Source: Seminavis robusta
Lineage: Eukaryota > Bacillariophyta > Bacillariophyceae > Naviculales > Naviculaceae
NCBI GenBank assembly: GCA_903772945.1
Contig: CAICTM010000179.1
Location: 1-64,000, forward strand
Length of the DNA stretch: 64,000 nucleotides
Direction of reading: 5' to 3'
Shown here one piece after another: positions 29,887 to 44,202 of this stretch. The number at the start of each line of letters is the position of its first letter. The first letter of the stretch is position 1. The notes under the pieces are model-generated. The model made no database searches, was not told the DNA's origin, and saw nothing but the letters and a program-made list of their open reading frames with translations. A program made the position numbers and the translations under genes.

Positions 29887-32800
29887 CTAGGCGAAGGCAA
29901 AGCCTCCTCCGCCTTCATTGATTGCATAGAGCAATTTTTCTCGCAGTTCCTCTTCACTCTTGTAGGTTGGGAAGTCTAATGAGTTGAAGCACGTGTGGGC
30001 AGACATCAAAGCCCCACTGGTGCCGCTAGTTTTATGAATGCTGAACTTTTGGATGCCACGCATTCCTTGCAACTCGGAGAAGCCGACAAGAGGGACCTTG
30101 GAGCTTCCCGTCACAAACTGAAGGAATGCAGCTTTCTCGTTCCGCGACAACGAGAACATGACGTTCCAAAACCACTCGATTTCCTTGTCCGTCGCCTTCC
30201 ATCCGACGTAGTCAGTGTTCTTCTTCAGATCATGCACGTCAATATCGGGAAGGCCCGAAATCAAAAGCTCCAATTCGCGAGGGTTGAAGATTGCAATGAG
30301 CTCAGGACTCACAAGTTCGTAGAATCCATCAAGGTAGGATTTGATTTGGGCAGAGATTGCCGTTGTCATGCGATGCTGACAGACGAGACTGACGTATTCA
30401 GCTTTTCTCTCCTCCGTCACCGCAACATTCCGACCATTTTCAATAAGGTCAATGACTTGGTTTCGACCGAACGAGTGATCCTCGATCGAAAACGTCAAGT
30501 CGAGACCAATGTCCTCCAGTTTGTACTCGAGGATGGTTTTGAGGTTCCTGTAGTAGTCAGGATCGATCGCTTCCATGTCGTGATGCGTGGGCTTCAAGCC
30601 CAGCATGTGCTTGTACAAACTGCGAGTGAAATGAGCATCCAGAAGGAATCCATCCGCAACTGCCTTTCCGACGATTCGGCCGACAAAGCGGAAGTAGCTG
30701 AGATGGTCTGGATTGATATTACTGTTTGCGTTTGGCTGGAAAGTACACCCATCCTCTGTTGAAGTAAAAAGAGCGTAATCTGGATTGAAGATCTCCTTTG
30801 CAAGGATGCCAAAGAATTCCCTCGACAAACCTCCAGCGTCCACACCCTCCTCATTTCGGAAGGTAATGTGCAGGCGGCCGCGCATTTCATCCGCATTTCG
30901 CAACCGAAGCTGGTGGTAGGCATCTTCGAATACATGCTTGCGTCGAATATGCAGTCGCAAACTTCCGTGTCGACGGCTGGCGTGTTGTCGGAGGCGTCGC
31001 ACCTGGGTCTTGAACCATTGGCGCTTGACATCAAAGTCTAGGAAGACTCGGCATCGCGGAACTTGCACGAGGCCTCGCAGGCCCTTGTCCAACAGCCCTG
31101 GGTTGTTCCTGACCAAAGCATTCAACAGGACTTTATTCGACGATGCAAAACTAATCAGACGCTTGCCTCCGACGAGCTTCTCAATGCTTGTCGAGTCTGT
31201 GGTTGCTCCTGACGAGTTTTCTGTGTTACCATTTGCGGTGGCTTCTCTTGACTCGGAAGATTCTTGAGCTTCGCTCTTGTCCTTTTCAGGGCTTGCTTCT
31301 TTGGTTGAACTCGCATTGGCGACAAAGAAAGCTTCAATCGAAGGTAGGAAGCGTGTGAGAAGGCCCGCGGCACTATTCTTTAGCTTCTTTCCTGGCACGG
31401 CAGCCTCGTCGCCACTGGCTTCGTCATTGCCCTCGTCTTCCTTTGACTTTTGGTCCTCGTCGTCCTTGAAAGTCGAAACACCTTCCAAAACCTGTACGAC
31501 TTTGAGACAATTGGAGAGCTCTTCCCAGAGACCGTCTAGCTTCATTGCCTGCAGGAGATGGACCAGCTCCTCCGTCACAATCATGCCTGCTTCAGCTTTC
31601 TTCGCTTGCTGTTCATCGTTGCTGTCGCCACAGAGGGCTTGTAGTGTCTGAAGCACTCGCAAAAGCTTCAATTCTGATGTACTCGTGCTGAGAGTGACTG
31701 AGCTCGAAGCACTGCGCGATGACCCTGCCTTTGCCTTGCCGTCGCCTTCTTCCTTTGTTGCCGTTCCTGATTTGCGATCGTTCTCTTGCTGAGCCACGGC
31801 CCCATCAAGACGGATCCGAAGCGCTTTCAAGTCTCGGATTGCATCAGCACCAAGTGCATGTGCCACAGACGCAAGTTCTGCCAGGACATAGCCTCGATTA
31901 GCGTCGACACGGCAGAGCCTTCGAACTATTGTATTCACCTTCGTGAATGAGGCGTCTCTGCAGGTTTCCATTCGAAGGATGGAGCAAAGCATTTGAAGTC
32001 GTTCCTGCGACACGATCACACGCGGAACATCCATCCACTCTTTGCCAGCAGCTGCTGCGGTATCAATGTCTCTCTGCGATACTTCCGCTCTGTCCTCACT
32101 ATGTTTCGAAAGGTGCGAAAGAGGAGACACGCAACCTTCAAGTAATGTCAAGAGTTGCTCGAGATTAGCAGAGCTCTTTAGAATTGAAGGCTTTTCCAAC
32201 AAATCCAACAGCTTGTCAAAGGCTGTCGTGCCCACAGCCTCCGCAGTCTCTGGTGCGTTGACCACGTTGGAAACCAGCGAGTGTAAGCAGAATCGAGGAG
32301 AATTCTTGCACAGATGCAACAAGGTATCAACGATGCGAGTGGCCACAACAGAGGGAAGCTGCTGTTCGTTGCGAGATCCAGAGGCACTTGTAGGCAGATT
32401 TGCAGCAATGGAGGCAGCAGTGTTGTTCCCTTGCTTCCTTCGCAGCAGTGTCAGGTTGGGGTTGAAGGATTCCGTGTCAATTACCTCCGGGACAGCTCCA
32501 AGCAAATGCTTTGGAGGGAATTCCAAATCGCTGACCAGGGTATCGACGCTTTGTCGCCATCCACTTTTTTCATCTGCATACTCCTTGGCCATTGAATCCA
32601 AAGCCACCAAGGCACCACGATCGTCTTCCTGCAGCAACTTCACAAACACAGTAGAAATAACTGTGCGAAGCTCGGAGTTTGCACAAAAGTTTTGGAATAC
32701 TTTTTGGAGCAGACGAGCCGGGCGGACTGGTGCAAGCAAGTACATCAGACGCAAGAGAGTCTTCAAATCGGACATTGCAATAGCAGCGGTCAGCCCACTG

Positions 32801-35800
32801 GAAGGAACAATGTAAACAACTTCATCTCTGTCCCGATCAACCCTCATCTTGCCAGACCTGTTCTTTCTACGGCTCGATGAGGTGCCACCATCATTAGCAT
32901 CACGGTTTGTTGCGTGGCCGCGTTGTTGTCCTGCAGCAGCCGCGGGCGCAACAGCAGCAACATTTGGTGCAGCGGCTTCCTCATAAAGGCGTCTGTGTTG
33001 TGTCGCAGCTCGTTCTCGAAGTATTTGGGCCTCAGCAATAATGTTGGGAGGGAGACTATTCAGGAACGTCTCGTCGGCAGTCAACAAGATTTCCTCGCGC
33101 AGATCGGGACCCAGTGACGCCAGAAAGCTGGCATTATCCATATCTTGGGCATTGGCAGGATCCGCAGGAGCAGCCTGCTCACGAAGGCGTCGCTCTTGTT
33201 CTTCTTGCTGCATGACTTCGCGGCGCAGGTCTTCTGGGAGGGCCGCCAGTGCCTCTGGATCCAGTGAAGAACCAGCACCAAGTTGAGCCGCAAGCTCAAG
33301 AGTGGACCTGTGCTGCTCCACCAAGTCCCTCTGCATCTCCACTGGAAGACTGTTGAAAACCTCTTCGTCGACATCTGGCGGACACACAAGCCCGTTACTG
33401 TTGGGCTGACCGGCCCCGTTGTTGTCACCTCCACCCGCAGCATCGGGCTGTTCTCCTGCCTGCTCAGCCGCCTGTTCTCCTGCCGGTTCGGCTTGAGGGG
33501 CGTCAGCACTTGGCTCCCCTTCACCCTCTGTAGCAGCGGTTTCTTCGTTTGCTTGGACAACAACTTCGTCTGTTTCCATTTCATCATTCTCCCCTGCTTC
33601 AGCTTCATTTGCTTCTTCCATGGTGGCGTCACCGTCAGCATTAGAATCTGCCGCCTGGACCGCCTCACCTGCAGGGGCTGCCTCCGTTGCAGACATGCCG
33701 TCAGCGCTTGTGTCGCTTCGAGGGGACAGACGTAAGCCTTCGGCCAATGAGGACGCCACACCATCGCCGTCGGTGGAAGCATTCATTTGGGGGCTACTGT
33801 CATTTGCGGCCTGTTGGTTGTTTTGGCTTTCTGGAGAAGCAGCTTCCTGTGAACCGCCAGCCGGCGCAGCAGCTGCGGCTTCGCTGGTTTCATTGTCAAC
33901 ATCATTGGTAGCTGCATCCCCCTCGCCTTCTCCTTCAACCGCGGTTTCATCCGCGGCCGCGTCTTCACCATCGGCTTCCTGGTCTGCAGTTCCGCTTTCT
34001 TCAGCACCAGTGTTGCTCTCCGAGTTGTTGTTGGTTGCGGCCGCCGGTGAAGATTCCGCCGTAGCTTCGGCTTCCCCGGAAGCACTGCGAAGGTCAGCCA
34101 TCGAGTCACGCAGAGCGCTTTCAAACGCTGAACTGAATTGAGCCGCTGTCGCATCAAAAGGCAAGCCATCGTCCGTCCATCCAACAGGAGCGGCCGCATT
34201 ACGTGACGGCGAAACAAGCGACAGAGGAGAACCAGAATGAGACCTGTTGGACCGAATAATGTTGCCATTGGAAGTCAAAACAAGGCAATTCCCAGATGCG
34301 AATGACGAGTTGTTCCATTCGCCGGGTCTTCGAGTGGTCATGAGGCCACGTCTTGTGCATCTGATCCCGTGAGGAAGAAGATCTGAAACAAGGGCATTGA
34401 CAGGAGGGAGATCAATTCCGCACAGCAAAGGATGTAGTGAATGCTGTGTGCGGGCATGTGCAGCGGAAGCAGGGCCGCCAGGGAACAATTGCAAGTCTAG
34501 TTGTGAAATGTTCGGGTGGTTCTCATTCTCAGATTCAGCTTGAACTGGTGAAATCAAGTCATAATTGCGACTTCCGGCAGTCACAGATGGTCCTCCATAG
34601 ACATACTCCATGGAGCTTGTTTCGATCCAACGACCACCACCGCTCAGTGCCGAGTATCCAGCCCCAGGTTGGTTTCTTTGGTGAACGTGAGGAAGGGTTC
34701 CCACGACCTCGTTCCTTGCCCGTGAGTTGCTGTTCGACTGCCGCCGTTCGACTCCACCGCCAAGTCTTGCGGCAATGGAGTCTGCAAACACACTATCAGC
34801 TCCTCCTTCGGGACCCCCGAGAGCACGCAGTGACCGTCCATTCGACATGATTCGAATACCAAGAGAACCTTCAATTTCTGCCAGTGCATCGCCATGAATT
34901 TCGCCAGTTCTCAAAAGCGTCCCAATCATCGCTTCGGCAGCATCGATGAAGCCACGGGTGCGTGCCGTGAGTGGACCACTGCTCGCAGAGAGTCCGTGGC
35001 GGCGACCACCTCCTGCGCCCATGAGCAATCCACCAAAACCGCTGTTTTCAATTCGTGTCCACCCTTCATCCAACCTGGCGTCATTGCGTTCCATTTCGTT
35101 GTCATCCCCGCCGTCGTCAAACTCCTGATTGTCCACTGGTAGTTCCTCTCGATAGTTGACATTCCAGTCTCCCTCCTCTACTTCTTCCATCTCTTCACTA
35201 GACGCGCCATCCGAATCATCGTCGTCATCATCAAGGATTGACCCATCTTCATCATCCTCGCCTTCTTCTCCCTCACTTTCGCTGTCGGAATTGTCGCCAC
35301 TCGAACTTTCCGAGTCTGAGCTACTTGAGATTTCTTCATCGCCTTCCTCCACTTCCTCTTCCATGTCGACGTCATCGTCGTCCTCCGCGGCAACCTGGTC
35401 TCCCTCGTTGTCCTCGTCAAAGTGTTCTTCTCGGGGCGGCACTGGTGAAGCTGCGTCGTGATGGAAGGCTTCCTCAAGCATAGCTTCTTCATTTGCCATT
35501 CCTTCGTTTTGGCTTGCAGGAGATGTGGTGGCGTCGTTTGATTTCTTGGAGGTTTCACTTTCCTTTGATGATTTCGCCGATGTTTCCTTCTCAATTAGAG
35601 ATTTTACGCCATCAGCGACGCTTCCCCGTGTCAACACTTCCAGCGGAAGAAGGAGCGAACTGCATGTGCTAGCGGCCATGGGATGATAGAGTCTTACTCG
35701 GAGGAGGGAGAACAAAAGAGCGTGGGCCATACCTAGCTCCAACATAAGCTTGATTACTTCAAAGCTCAACGACGAGTTTCCTTCAGGGGTTTTCCCGTTG

Positions 35801-38800
35801 CTGCGCGGAGCTGCCAGACCAATGCAGAGTTCTCCCCAAGCTTGAAGCGCGTGTAGTTCCCTCGCACTACCAGCTTTCGACATTGCGTTTGTTTGAGCTG
35901 GCGTAGGATTCGAAGGGGAATGTCCCAGGCGGCCACCGCTCAGAGCAAATGTCAGCTCTGAAACGACTCGTTTCCGCCCTTCTCCAGGACGTGCGACGAG
36001 AGCAACTAAAAGTCGAGCCGCTGTCTGGGACACTTTGTTCAGCCTGAAGGCGCGATTCTTCTTTGCTGTCATTGCCTCCGATTCCTCGCTTTCGTCCTCC
36101 TTGCTGCGCTCCCAGATCTGCTGGTCATTTTTTATACTCCACCGATCTTGAGGCAGAATGTTATGCAGGAGAAAACTCATAAAGGTCTTGGATGGGCTGG
36201 GACAGCCAGACAGGGCATGTGTCGTCGCCGCATCTGATCCTTTCCGGTCTTTGCCTCTGACCAGACGAAACTTTTGAACGGCCGATGCACACGCAGGGAC
36301 AGCCAAAACCAGATCTGCGAGAATCTCAAGTAAACTGGCCGTCCACAAGAAGGATTTGTTATCAGGGAAGGGATCGGATTTGTCCGAGGTTGTGTCGCCG
36401 CTACAGGAGGCCATAATGTTGGAAATCAGCAGGGATATCACATGGTTCGCGGGTGTTCCATTCAGTGAATGATGGCTGTGGTTGTGGTGGTGATGATGTT
36501 GGTGGTTGGTTTGTCCACTGTGTTTGTCATCGTTCTTATCACTCTTTTCACGTTTGTGCTTCTTCGATGAATGCTTGCCCTTTGAAGATTGTCGTTGAGG
36601 TGGGGACTTGCTCTTGGCTCCATTGGATGATCCACGACGGTGGCGTGCTTGGCTGGATGACCTCCGACGGCCTGATGATTTGCCTGTCGGCGTAGGTCCA
36701 GCTGTCGGTGCTGGCCTCTTCAGCTTTATGACATCTGACATAGCCCGCTGGTTTTGGAGACGTTCCTCTGTTGACAACAAAGTCACAACCGTCTCTCCGC
36801 GAACTTCTTCGATTTTCAACGTCAGAATGAAAGCCTTCAGGAATGACACGGGATCACGACACAAAAGTGGCGTCACTGCCTGTGTAAAGGCACTGTGTGG
36901 TGCAGAAAGGTTGTCTCCGTCGCTTTCCTTCCGTTTCCCATGGAGCTTGGTGATCGTGGCACGAATCTCTGTTTCCATGGCAGCCTGGAGAGTCTGTTCG
37001 TCTTCTAGCAATCGCCGAAGAATCAGAGTCGCAAGACCGGAGTTGCCCGTGAAGGAGCACTTGTAGGGTAGGGAGAGTATCGTTTCAGCAGCACCCATTT
37101 GTACACACTGTGTAGAAAGCTTGGGAGAACGCAAGAGCCGCAAGAACAGAAGCATGACAGCATGGACGACGCCTGGAGGAGGGGCAGGATCGGCCTCGCC
37201 CGCTTCCCGGCCTTTTCGAAGCACATCTAGGCAAATGTCCAAACAAGGACGGACTTGCCCTGTAGGTATCAAGGGGAAATAAGCAGGGATTTTCGAGAAG
37301 AGCTCATTCGGCTTCGTGGCTGCCTCCTCTGCGCCATTCTCCCCAGAAGCGTTAGTCGTTGCATCTTTGGCCTCGGGTTTCTTCTCTTCTCCTGCCCCTG
37401 GTTTGTTGTCTTCCTTCTCTGGTTTCGTGTCTTCCTTCGAAGCGTTGGTGCCCTTGCCGACTGCAGCAAAGATTTTCTTTGCCATCTCGGCTAGTTCCGT
37501 TGACTGTCGGTCGCGATCTTCACAAAAAACCGAGAACTCAGATTTCGTCTCGTCTTCCTTGGATTCATCTTCGTCACTCTTTGTCGCAGCCACAATAGGC
37601 TGAGCCATAACATCTAGAATTAGTAGCGCCGATGCTAGCCATGACGGCCACTTGTGATCTTTCCCTTCACCGGACTCAGATTTCAACGAACCTTGTACAC
37701 AAGAGACAATCATGTGCAGCAAGTCTTTCTTCAGCACCAACACTCGTGTCTTTGGAAGGGCCCGAGTAAACAACACTGTTGCGTGGCAAAGCGATGCAAA
37801 GCTAGCTTCGTGCTCACTCTTTACATAAAAGGCTTGTTCGGGAGTGTTGGTGATTTGCAGCTTGAGCTCCTTCAACACCTGAGACACAATACCATTGCAT
37901 TCATCTGGATACCGCTGGCAAATATCCAACAGGAAGGAGCACAAGACGACTGCCAAAGCTTCGCCTTCGCCGTCTCCCTCGCCACTTCCTCTATCTGTGT
38001 TTGGCATCATTCCAAAGAGCCTCGCGGTTCCGCCGGAATCCGTGGCACCAGCCAACATACTGCAGGCGACCGTGGGGGCATCATTCATCCACAACTTGAG
38101 GAGTCGTTTGGCACAGGCGACACTGTCTTCCTCTCCTCCATCGTCTTCTTCCGCCTCCTTTTTCTCCTTGTCTTCCGCCTTGGGTTTTTCGTTGTCTCCG
38201 CTTTCTTCCGTGGAATTGTTGTTTGGTGTTTCACCACTTGGCTCCACATCCATTGCATCGGCAGAGTTGTCGTTGTTGCTGTTATCAGTTGCATTCACAT
38301 TGGCATTACTGGAGCTGCTGGTACCGGCATTGTCTGAATTGGCTTGTGCAGTAGTATCAGTACCTCCTGCCTCCCCTTCGGGGACAGCAGCGTTAGCGTT
38401 ACCTGCAGCAGATGGTGCTTCGGCGGCTGCTGCTGCGGCACGGTTTTGTCGTTCCTCTCGTAGGCGCCGACGTTCCTCCCGTTGCTGTCGTCGACGCTCG
38501 ATTGTTGCTTGGCTGGGTGGCGGATGTGAAAGTGCATATTCCATTGCAATTTCCACTCGGTTGGTCCGTGAGTTCTCAAGAGCGTCAATGGCATGATCTC
38601 GAGAGAATCCCATTTCTTCCAGCCTGGCAATCGATTCATCGCTAGGTTCAAAAGCTTCTTCCGCTGCTGCAGCGGCTGCCGCTGCCATTTCGTTCTCTGC
38701 CTGCCTATTTTGAGCCGAACCCCGAAACAGCTCCCAGCCACTGGCCCGCTCCGATGCAGCTGCTGCCCGTGGAGCTCGCGATTGAGTCTTTCGCTTCTTT

Positions 38801-41800
38801 CCAGCGTCCTCAAGTCCAGTGATAATATCTCCTATCAAGCTGGCAAAAGGATGGACAATGTGTGGTGGTGCAAATTTGAGACGGGGGTCGACCCAGGACT
38901 TCCGCACAACTTCCGACAAAGTGAAGTGCATATCCTTCACAAAATCCTCGGGCGAAAACAAGGCTTCGTCGTTGTCAGATTGTTTGAATCCACTGGCATG
39001 AATAGTCTTGCCGACAAGCTTCGACAGGTCGCTCTTCTTGATGCGGCTCAGAACCGAAGATGCGGGAGATGAGGAAATCAACGACCCGGACATTAGACGA
39101 CGCAGAAGTGATATTGCCGACGGCAAACTTGCTGCAACAGTTCGATCGAGTCGTTGAAAAGGATTGTTGTCATCGACAACCAGATGCTGGTGAGATCGCT
39201 TCTCAAAATCCTTGAGACTTTCTTCAAAGATGAAGCGTACAGAATCAAGCAGCGTTGTCTTGTCTGGCTCTGGTGGGTCCTCATCTGATTCCATCAAATA
39301 AATCAGTAATGGAACGTTAACCATTCGTCGCTCGCGTCTTTCTTCGAACAAACATGCGTGCAGGTGGCTGAGCATGCACCCAAGGTACATGGCAACTCCT
39401 CTTGAATTTACCGTGGTGGATTGGTTGCCTCGTTTCAAGCCGTCTTCGACATTCGACGACAGCATCTTCATCATTGCCATGGCGTGTGCTCCCGCGTCAC
39501 CCTCTTTGAATGAGACATTGTTGGCTGGAACTGACCGTACACCTTGTACAACAGTCTTTGACAGAGCGTTGAAAAGCTCCGAATAGCTAGTTTGCAACCG
39601 TGCCATGACACTGGCACTCACCGTGCGCAGGTCGGGAATGGCTGCCTCGATTCTTTTTTTGTTGGACGAAGTGGTTGGTTGATCCGGGATTTCCATCTCG
39701 TCTCCATTTTCGCTTTGCCAGAACGAAATGACTTCCGCAACGGGTTCTCGGCCGTGTCCACGAGTCATCTCTGAAACCCACCCTCTTCGAGTGCGATAAC
39801 GGAGGATCCCAGAGGAGTTTACACATCGATCGAATGCTTCAGCGATTTCGCCCATCTCCATGCTGCCAACACTTGCACAAGAATCGATTTCAATTCCGTC
39901 TCTCACAACAGCTCCTTCAGGGCAAACGATTCGCAGCCGATATCGCAACGAATCTCTTTTGTCGTTTGTCAGGTCATATCTCTCACGCTCACGTTTCTCA
40001 AAGTCCTCAGAGCTCCTGACTCTGCAAACTTCTAGCATTGCCGACTGGTGAAACACAGAGAGTTTTTTCACAATATCTTCAAATGAAGAGGAGGAGAGCT
40101 CTTTCTTCCACTCTCGTTCTGCTCGGCTCCAACCTGCCCCAGAGTCTTGCGTCCGTTGACATGCTGTCTTGACGGCGGTACCCAGCAGACTCGTCGACCA
40201 CTGAACGTTGGACACAGCCCTAAGATATTTTGACAACGCCGTCAACAGCTCGTCCTTCTCGATCGACATTTGGTGGAGTGGCACACATGGTAGACCCTCC
40301 AAGACACTACTAGCATCGACACGAACAATATCGGCCATGTCTGATCCACCGGCGGTGAGTTGCCGAAGCGCGCTCTGTGATTCTTCCAATTCGTCCACGT
40401 GTAGTTTGACCGTTTCCACAGTCTTTCGGATGAGTTTCAACGGGTCGTATCTCATCGATATGCATTTGAAGGCAAGGCATAGAGATTCTTCGGCGGTTGA
40501 GTGATGGAGTGTGCTGACTGATGGACAGCTCAGACTACTAACATGCGAAAGAAATTGCTGCCCACTAGGCATCACCGATGGAAACAGATTCAGCAATGCA
40601 TCGAGGCCGCCAGCTGCGACAAAGGGATCGCAATGCTCTTCGTTGTGAAGGATCTGCTCCAAAAGCTGTCCAAAATTGAGAACGTATTGCATCAGACACG
40701 ATCGTTCGTTTTCTAGATCGGTCGCGGGCTTTCCCTCTAGATCTTTCGGGTTCATTGCCACCAGTTCTCGGGCCGTCAGATCGTTGGCGAGAGAAACAAT
40801 TTTATTCAAGGCTTCCGCAATCGCCTTCAGAATCAGTGGCTTCAGAGATTGTACATGACGCATGACCTCATCCAAACCTGTGCCTACGATAGCTGTCATC
40901 TCGTTCAGCAGACACCGGCTTTTGGGCATCGCATAGCTAGGGTGATGGAACAAGCGTAGCATCGATGGAAACGGGTTGGCTTCTTTGACAGCCTTGGCTC
41001 CGTCTTCGGTGAGTGCAAGAGCAGAAATGACGTTTGGGAGTGCCATGATAAGTTCAGGAACAGGAGGCAAGATTGGCTCATATGTTTCCTCTCCGTTGTT
41101 CGCGACCTTCTTTCCTTGCAACATATCCAAAAATGACTTGGCAATGCCTGCTTTGTGGACGTGATGCACCACATGTGGATCGCTATTGAGTACATCCGAC
41201 AATAAAGTCGCAATCAAAGAGGCAAGATGGCCTCCGTAGGACGTGACGTCATCCATGATGTCAATCAGAGCTTGGGTCAGCTCGGGTTTACGAAGCTGAG
41301 CACCCCCCGATGGCGTTGTTGCGGAGGAGGAAGTCGACTCCTGGTGGAAGACGACCGTTAAACAAGTGACAATGCTAAAGAGAAGAACTCTTTGGGATGA
41401 AAGGATTCTGTGCTTTTCAGGCTCCGTCTCTTCCATTTCAACGTCGACGGGTTCGGATGGTGGGTTCTCACCGTTGTCGCAGTCCATTTTCTCGGGTTCT
41501 GTTTCGGCTGCCTCTTTCTCACGTCGTGTATGTCCGACTTCCTTGGATAAACGTGATGTGAGCACTTCTACTCCGTGAAGGTCGTGAAAGGCAGCGAGAG
41601 CGTTGTTATGTGTGACGATGGCCCCCTCAAGAATTTGGATGGCTTGAGCCGTTATGAATCGGAGGAGTGACTTCACGCCCAGGAGTTGCTCATCTGAATA
41701 GGAGGCCGCATTGGGCAGAGCACCAGTAATAAAACTCTTCGAGTCTGTCGCTGCAGTTGTGAGGAGTGCAGGAATCAGACCGCAATCAGTCAAAGCGGAT

Positions 41801-43646
41801 GTACCCGTAGGCGTCGAGACAATGGCAGACGTCAATGTCAGAATTGAATCAATAAACTCCAAGGCTCTTTCCAGCTGTTCGAGCCGCGGTGCCGCTGGCG
41901 CCTTTGTTGCTTCAACAAATGCAAGACCAATATCCAGAGTGTCGGTATTTTCTCCTCCAGTGGATTGATTCGATCCCGCTTGTTGTTGCTCCGTGCTATT
42001 GTTGTTGTCCGAGGAGGAGAATGAGGATCCAAGTGAAGCCAACGAATACCGAATCAATGTTGGCAAGAGACCCAAGTATTGCCCTTTCCCTACACCCAGT
42101 TCATTCAAGACACTGGTGTGCCGTGCCGATCCTGTCAATGCCCCACTGGCTCCGTCACGGCGTGCCACCAATGCAGTGAGCGCTTCTACTGCCAGCATGC
42201 GAATTTCATATGGCACAGTTGTAGAGCTGGCGAGCGACCCAAGAGCATCTTGCGAAACCGTCGCCACTCCATTGCTGGCGGCAGAAGACACATTGGCAGA
42301 AGACACGGTTGGCCGCAATAAATCCACCAATTCGACGCAAAGTTCTGGTTGGGCTTGGAAATAACCCGACATGATTTCTTGCGACGGATGAGCATGCAAA
42401 ATAGCAATAAGCGCCCGCAGTCGACGTTCCACGGCGTTGACCCGAGCTTCATTGCTGTAAAAGGCTCTGGCCAATCGAATGTCGGCGAGAAGAGCGAACA
42501 ATCGATCATCGCGAATTTTGTCCCGTCCACCAGCTTTTTCTAGACAAGTAAAGAAGAGTTCGGCTGTTGACTTTGTTGGCTTGGCTTGAGAACAAATTGG
42601 GCCCACCCTTCTCCGTTTCTTGCTGGCTTCGACTGTCGTTTCGCCATCTTCCTCCTCGGGGGTCATTTCGGCATCCGTGCTTTGTGCCGAATCTTCCACA
42701 ATCTCATTTGCCGATAGATGAATTCTCACCAACTGGTAGTCCTCCGCCGCTTCTTCCATTTCCTCGTTGACATTGCTGGAGAATGAAAAATCCAATTCAC
42801 CGGCTTTGGCTGGCAGTGCGCCTTGACCGTATTCGGAGTTGTCGGTTGTAACACATGTGAATAATCCCAATCCAGAGCCCCGTGTGCCCCAGCCTCTCGC
42901 CAATGCGATAAGACGGCGATGGGAAGCCGTCTTGGAATTGTGTAGGCCGGTTGTGTGCTGATTGACTTCAGGCGACTGTTGTTTGTGCAATGACGGAGGT
43001 GTGGCCAGGTTGCTGAGAGTTTCCAAGGCCAAAGCGGAAAGTGAATCATCTGCTGCGGCGAGTAGATCCGCCAGCTCCTCGACTGAGTTGAATACGGACT
43101 TGCTGGATGAATTTCGCAAGAGACAACACAAGAAACGAAGCAATTTTTTGATCGTCTCAATGACCTCAGGTGAAACTTTGGCCACATCCTCTAGCGATTC
43201 GGCAGGGCTAGAGACGAATTGATGCTGTGAATCGACACTTCCGCGGCCTCTCTTTCTCTTTACAGGCCCAATCAATAGAAGGGAAGGGTACTTCTGAATA
43301 AAGTAGGCAAGGCATGCATCGATAGCATTCAAACCCGCAATCCACTCGTGCAAATCCACCTGCAGCGAAATGAAAGAAAGAAGACCATGAGCTGTTATTG
43401 TTGAATTCGTCGTTCTCTGTTTGTTTACATGCTTACCTGTTCTTCAAAGTGCCATGATTGATACGGCTCGACAACCGCAACCAATTCGGCAACATCCAAA
43501 GGCGCCACTACATCGTCGGATGTTTGCGGCGGGTTTCGCTGTGGATGGGGCTGAAATCCATTGAGTGTTTCGATCAGCTTGCGAAGCCTTGGATCATCAA
43601 TGATTTGAGGAGTGACCCCTACAGCGGTGGATAGGATAGGTGCCAT
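29887..43646 (-). CDS. giant HECT E3 ubiquitin ligase (HUWE1/UPL1/Tom1 type)
   Basis: Two exons: 43437-43646 (70 codons from ATG 43646) and 29887-43359, joined by a 77-bp intron (CAG|GTAAGC ... CTGCAG, phase 0), give 4560 aa. The C-terminal HECT domain is complete: RNEEGVDAGGLSREFF, then catalytic Cys at about 4527 in SAHTCFNSLDFP. A UBA domain lies at about 1640 (IARLEEMGFSRDHAIDALE). The DUF4414-like segment CPPDVDEEVFNSLPVEMQRD and Armadillo-like DUF908/DUF913 N-terminal repeats match HUWE1, plant UPL1/2 and yeast Tom1. These ligases control DNA repair, ribosomal protein and histone turnover and mRNA export. A very acidic stretch (about 35,150-35,450) and Ala/Glu/Gln-rich linkers are low complexity. 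The 13.5-kb uninterrupted second exon is notable. The gene is head to head with the exonuclease fusion gene. Confidence 0.93.
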
Positions 43647-44202
43647 GATCACTCAGCAAAATGACGCGTTCTCAGGATGTTCAGCAAATAGATACTCGAA
43701 AGATTCAATTCCTGTCAAGTCATCAATCAGCTCTCGCTAGCCAGTTAGTAGCTACTATCGATCCAAATTCCGGTCTTGTGCTTCTACCACGCTGTGCTGG
43801 CCTCTGTCTCTTTCGCTTCACTGCACTACTAGTACTTGCTGGTTTCACAGGACTGTTCTACTCTTCTTCGTTGCTCTCTTCTGATGGTTGGTGATGGCAA
43901 GCCAGAAGAAGGCACCGTGTTGCGATTTGTATTCGGATGTGGTCAGTCGCGACGGCCCACAAATATGTTCATGTCTGTTGAAGCCCGCCCTTTCGACAGC
44001 GTGCATGAGAGCGTGAAGATAGAACCCAGCTGAGCTGTAATTGAAATTAATGACTAAGACAATCACGTGTCCGCCAAGCCTGGACGGTGACAACTGGACT
44101 GGCAACGATCTTTTGGATCTTTCCAAGGCATCAGCCAACAAGCAGCAGTCTCCGGCACTAGCTATTAGCTAGCTTCTATCCGGATAGCCCTTTTAGAAGA
44201 GT
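43647..44202. promoter_or_regulatory. divergent intergenic region
   Basis: 556 bases lie between the ATGs of the HECT ligase gene and the exonuclease fusion gene. Short TAGCTAG-like words occur at both ends (43735-43760 and 44158-44174). No TATA box was recognised and no gene is seen inside. Confidence 0.4.
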
